Shown here: positions 5,951 through 7,418 of the stretch, piece after piece
Position numbering within the stretch: position 1 is the first letter of the stretch
Layout of the letters: each line of letters begins with the position of its first letter
From: Alphaproteobacteria bacterium
GTDB lineage: Bacteria; Pseudomonadota; Alphaproteobacteria; CAAGCB01; CAG-977
Assembly (NCBI GenBank): GCA_021639925.1
Contig: JAJXEL010000037.1
Location: 8,242 to 15,659, forward strand
Reading direction: 5' to 3'
Length of the DNA: 7,418 nt
Program-made: the position numbers and the translations under genes
Notes under the pieces: generated by a model
The model's database searches: none
Seen by the model: the letters and a program-made list of their open reading frames with translations, nothing else
Told to the model about the DNA's origin: nothing

Positions 5951-6054
5951 GAAAAAAGTTTAATTCTCCCTGCCCGGTACGTAAAACAACCGAAAAACCA
6001 AACGCGGAAACCGATACCCCGCCCAAGGGGAAAAAACAACCGGCCTGCCAATAA
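5890..6054 (+). CDS. 54-aa hypothetical protein
   Basis: The ORF starts at an ATG 6 bases after a good AGAAAGGA ribosome site and ends at TAA. The protein begins MSATLYEQFFAAGSVKSLLT (a short amphipathic stretch) and continues as a polar, basic, proline-rich tail, with TEKPNAETDTPPKGKKQ near the end and cysteines at 28 and 53. It has no signal peptide, membrane helix or motif I recognise. Evidence that it is real: a near-consensus promoter, correct ribosome-site spacing, and a position in a gap otherwise empty of genes. Against: only 54 codons, and the second half is low in complexity. It stops 6 bases from the end of the convergent acetyltransferase gene. It could be a small regulatory or stress protein, or a leader ORF; no function is proposed. 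Confidence 0.55.
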   Translation: MSATLYEQFFAAGSVKSLLTGKKFNSPCPVRKTTEKPNAETDTPPKGKKQPACQ

Positions 6055-6060
6055 AATCCG

Positions 6061-6638
6061 CTATAGCTTCTCAATAAAACGAACGGAAGAATTATCCCAG
6101 TATTTTTTATAGACCCGGTCGTCCGACCCGTCAAAGTTGATTTGATACATTCGAAACGTTACCGGTATATTTTTGGGCTGCCATAATTCTTCATAGGAAT
6201 ATTTATATTTCAAACCGGCTTTTCGCATAACTTTTCCGCTGGCCGGATTGTTGACGTCATGCGTCGCCGTTACATAGACCAGTCCCGCTTTTTTAACCGT
6301 TTCCAAAACAGCCAGACAGGCTTCCGTTATAATTCCCCTGTTCCAGAACTCCCGGCGCAGGCCGTATCCCAGATCATGACTGTCGTCTTCGCTGACTTTG
6401 ATATATCCGACCGGCATATTATCCGTTTTTAAACAAACCGCATAATAGAAAACCTCTCCCGCAGCATAACGGTCCAGATATTTTTTTGCAAATACTGCCG
6501 GGCTTCTTCCATTGTTTTCAAAGGAAATAACGGTAAAAACCTGTTTACCGTAACATCGCTCATGATTTGAAATAATGCAGCGACGTCTTCTTTGACAAAC
6601 GGACGCAGTATCAGACGCTGCGTTTTAATTTCAGACAT
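6061..6638 (-). pseudogene. GNAT N-acetyltransferase (RimJ/RimL-like), frameshifted
   Basis: Two reverse-strand reading frames join into one 192-aa GNAT protein if one A is added to the A7 run at 6481-6487. The first part (6638 to 6429) encodes MSEIKTQRLILRPFVKEDVA and continues to about codon 52, then runs into a stop. The rest, readable from about 6480 down to 6061, gives YLDRYAAGEVFYYAVCLKT and leads into PVGYIKV. Intact landmarks in the joined protein are the N-terminal TxRLILRPF strand (7-14), the acetyl-CoA-binding region LGYGLRREFWNRGIITEA (90-107), and the late helix VNNPASGKVMRKAGL (129-143), all typical of the RimJ/RimL-like branch that acetylates protein N-termini or small molecules. 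The specific substrate cannot be told. It lies 3 bases after the SPOR gene, so both share a transcript. It may be a recent pseudogene, a homopolymer sequencing error, or a gene read by slippage. Confidence 0.85.
6481..6487 (-). other. A7 run at the acetyltransferase frame break
   Basis: On the coding strand the codons are CAA AAA AAT, so the run is a slippery heptamer A AAA AAT in the correct phase. A minus-one slip, or one extra A in the transcript, gives exactly the frame of the downstream two thirds of the protein. Confidence 0.6.
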
Positions 6639-6641
6639 AAT

Positions 6642-7418
6642 TTATTTTTTCACGATCAGACAAGATTTCAATTCGGCCGCCAGACGCCGGCAAATGTCTT
6701 TCAGACGGATTTCTGTATCGGCAATAAACGTTCTGAATCTTGTTTTTCCCGCAACGTTCACTTCCCTGAAAACAGGAGAATAAACGGCCAAAGCCGGATC
6801 TGCCGCCACTAATTCCTGCCAGTAAATTTGCGCTTTGTCCAACTGGGCGAACGAAGACAATTGTAATAATTTAAATCCGGCCGGAATGTTTTTCTTTTGA
6901 TCTTTTGACACGTTTCCGCGGGCTTTTTGCGAAACGGCCCCATTTAAAACGACCGGATCGCTTACCGCCCTTTGCGCCAGCGGCGCTCCTTTTTTATTAA
7001 CACGGCGCAGACCGGACCATTCCAATAACTTTGCGCGCTGGTCTTTGCTCAAAGCCGTCAGATGCGCCCTGTCCGAAGGCGGACGGTCATAAGAAACGTC
7101 TTTAAACCCGCGCGGCGCATTACGCGACAGATTGTCTTCCAAAGTTTCGGCGATTGACTGAACGCTGGCCTGCGCGATAAAACGCGGCAAAGGATCAACC
7201 CCCAGCGCGACGAATAAATTGCTTTCTGCCCCTTTGTAATCGGCATAGGCGAAATCGCGTTTCAAATGGGAAACCAGCCGGTCAACGGCAACGAACAGAG
7301 TTTCCCAGCGTTCCTGAACGGTTTTGTTTTTATCCGCGAAGGATTTCTGCCATAAACCGTCGTTGACTTTATCCAAAGAATTGGCGACTTCGAATCCTTC
7401 CGCGGCCTGCCTTAACTG
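6642..7418 (-). CDS. SPOR-domain protein, N-terminus outside window
   Basis: The reverse frame is open from the right edge to the TAA at 6644-6642: 258 codons visible. The in-frame TTG at 7376 is not a convincing start, because the frame continues upstream (QLRQAAEGFEVANS precedes it). Residues 15-110 of the visible part are a helical region I do not recognise (WETLFVAVDRLVSHL, then a stretch around ESNLFVALGVDPLPRF). A basic polar linker follows (about 110-178). The last ~80 residues form a SPOR domain: GFKLLQLSSFAQLDKAQIYW at its start, a middle strand VYSPVFREVNVAGKTRFRTF, and LCR-like DICRRLAAELKSCLIVKK at the end. SPOR domains bind denuded septal peptidoglycan, so a cell-envelope or division role is inferred. 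No membrane helix or signal is visible, but the N-terminus is missing. The acetyltransferase gene follows after 3 bases. Confidence 0.85.
   Translation of the reverse strand, partial: QLRQAAEGFEVANSLDKVNDGLWQKSFADKNKTVQERWETLFVAVDRLVSHLKRDFAYADYKGAESNLFVALGVDPLPRFIAQASVQSIAETLEDNLSRNAPRGFKDVSYDRPPSDRAHLTALSKDQRAKLLEWSGLRRVNKKGAPLAQRAVSDPVVLNGAVSQKARGNVSKDQKKNIPAGFKLLQLSSFAQLDKAQIYWQELVAADPALAVYSPVFREVNVAGKTRFRTFIADTEIRLKDICRRLAAELKSCLIVKK
6645..6881 (-). other. SPOR domain (C-terminal) of the partial gene
   Basis: The domain covers about 79 residues from A-G-F-K to the final I-V-K-K. The opening strand LQLSSF corresponds to the VQLGSF of typical members, followed by an amphipathic helix with conserved aromatic W, a second strand with basic residues, a helix with R-L-K-D-I-C, and a closing hydrophobic strand. 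The cysteines near residues 229 and 239 (counted from the TTG at 7376) are at positions often occupied by Cys in alphaproteobacterial SPOR domains. Confidence 0.75.

Noticed and set aside
7374..7376. TTG start for the SPOR-domain gene
   Set aside because: The frame stays open to the window edge, there is no ribosome site before the TTG, and the residues upstream look like normal coding sequence.

Overview
The window is about half GC and reads as an alphaproteobacterial chromosome segment. Three things point there. The ATP synthase FO genes (atpI-atpB-atpE-b'-b) form a cluster with no F1 genes after them. They include a duplicated b/b' pair whose b' begins MLPQLDPTWYASQSFW. A DciA (DUF721) gene also sits next to a DsbA-type thioredoxin gene. 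The genus cannot be told from the sequence; an uncultured or host-associated lineage is a guess.

Layout. On the minus strand at the left edge lies a gene with its 3' end cut off (678 down to 1), encoding a small HExxH zincin-like putative metallopeptidase. A divergent 139-bp spacer separates it from a plus-strand block: tgt (queuine tRNA-ribosyltransferase), dciA-like (ATGA overlap with tgt), then a secreted DsbA-like thiol oxidoreductase with its own promoter. A second promoter, whose -35 lies inside a perfect dyad, starts the FO operon: atpI, atpB, atpE, b', b (the last two overlap by ATGA). After the b gene there is a consensus-like promoter and a 54-codon ORF of unknown function. The right part is a minus-strand pair: a SPOR-domain protein whose N-terminus lies outside the window, followed 3 bases later by a GNAT acetyltransferase broken by a one-base frameshift in a seven-base A run.

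Functionally most of the window is housekeeping: tRNA queuosine modification, replicative helicase loading (DciA), periplasmic disulfide chemistry and the membrane rotor/stator of ATP synthase. AtpI, a, c, b' and b together make the FO proton channel and peripheral stalk; the F1 genes must lie elsewhere. The most unusual protein is subunit c: helix 1 has lost most of its glycine ladder and carries Lys, Glu and Lys at four-residue spacing, while the ion-binding helix 2 is conventional. I do not see a defence island, CRISPR array, insertion sequence or RNA gene. The accessory interest lies at the edges: the metallopeptidase, the 54-aa ORF with its inverted repeats, and the frameshifted acetyltransferase.
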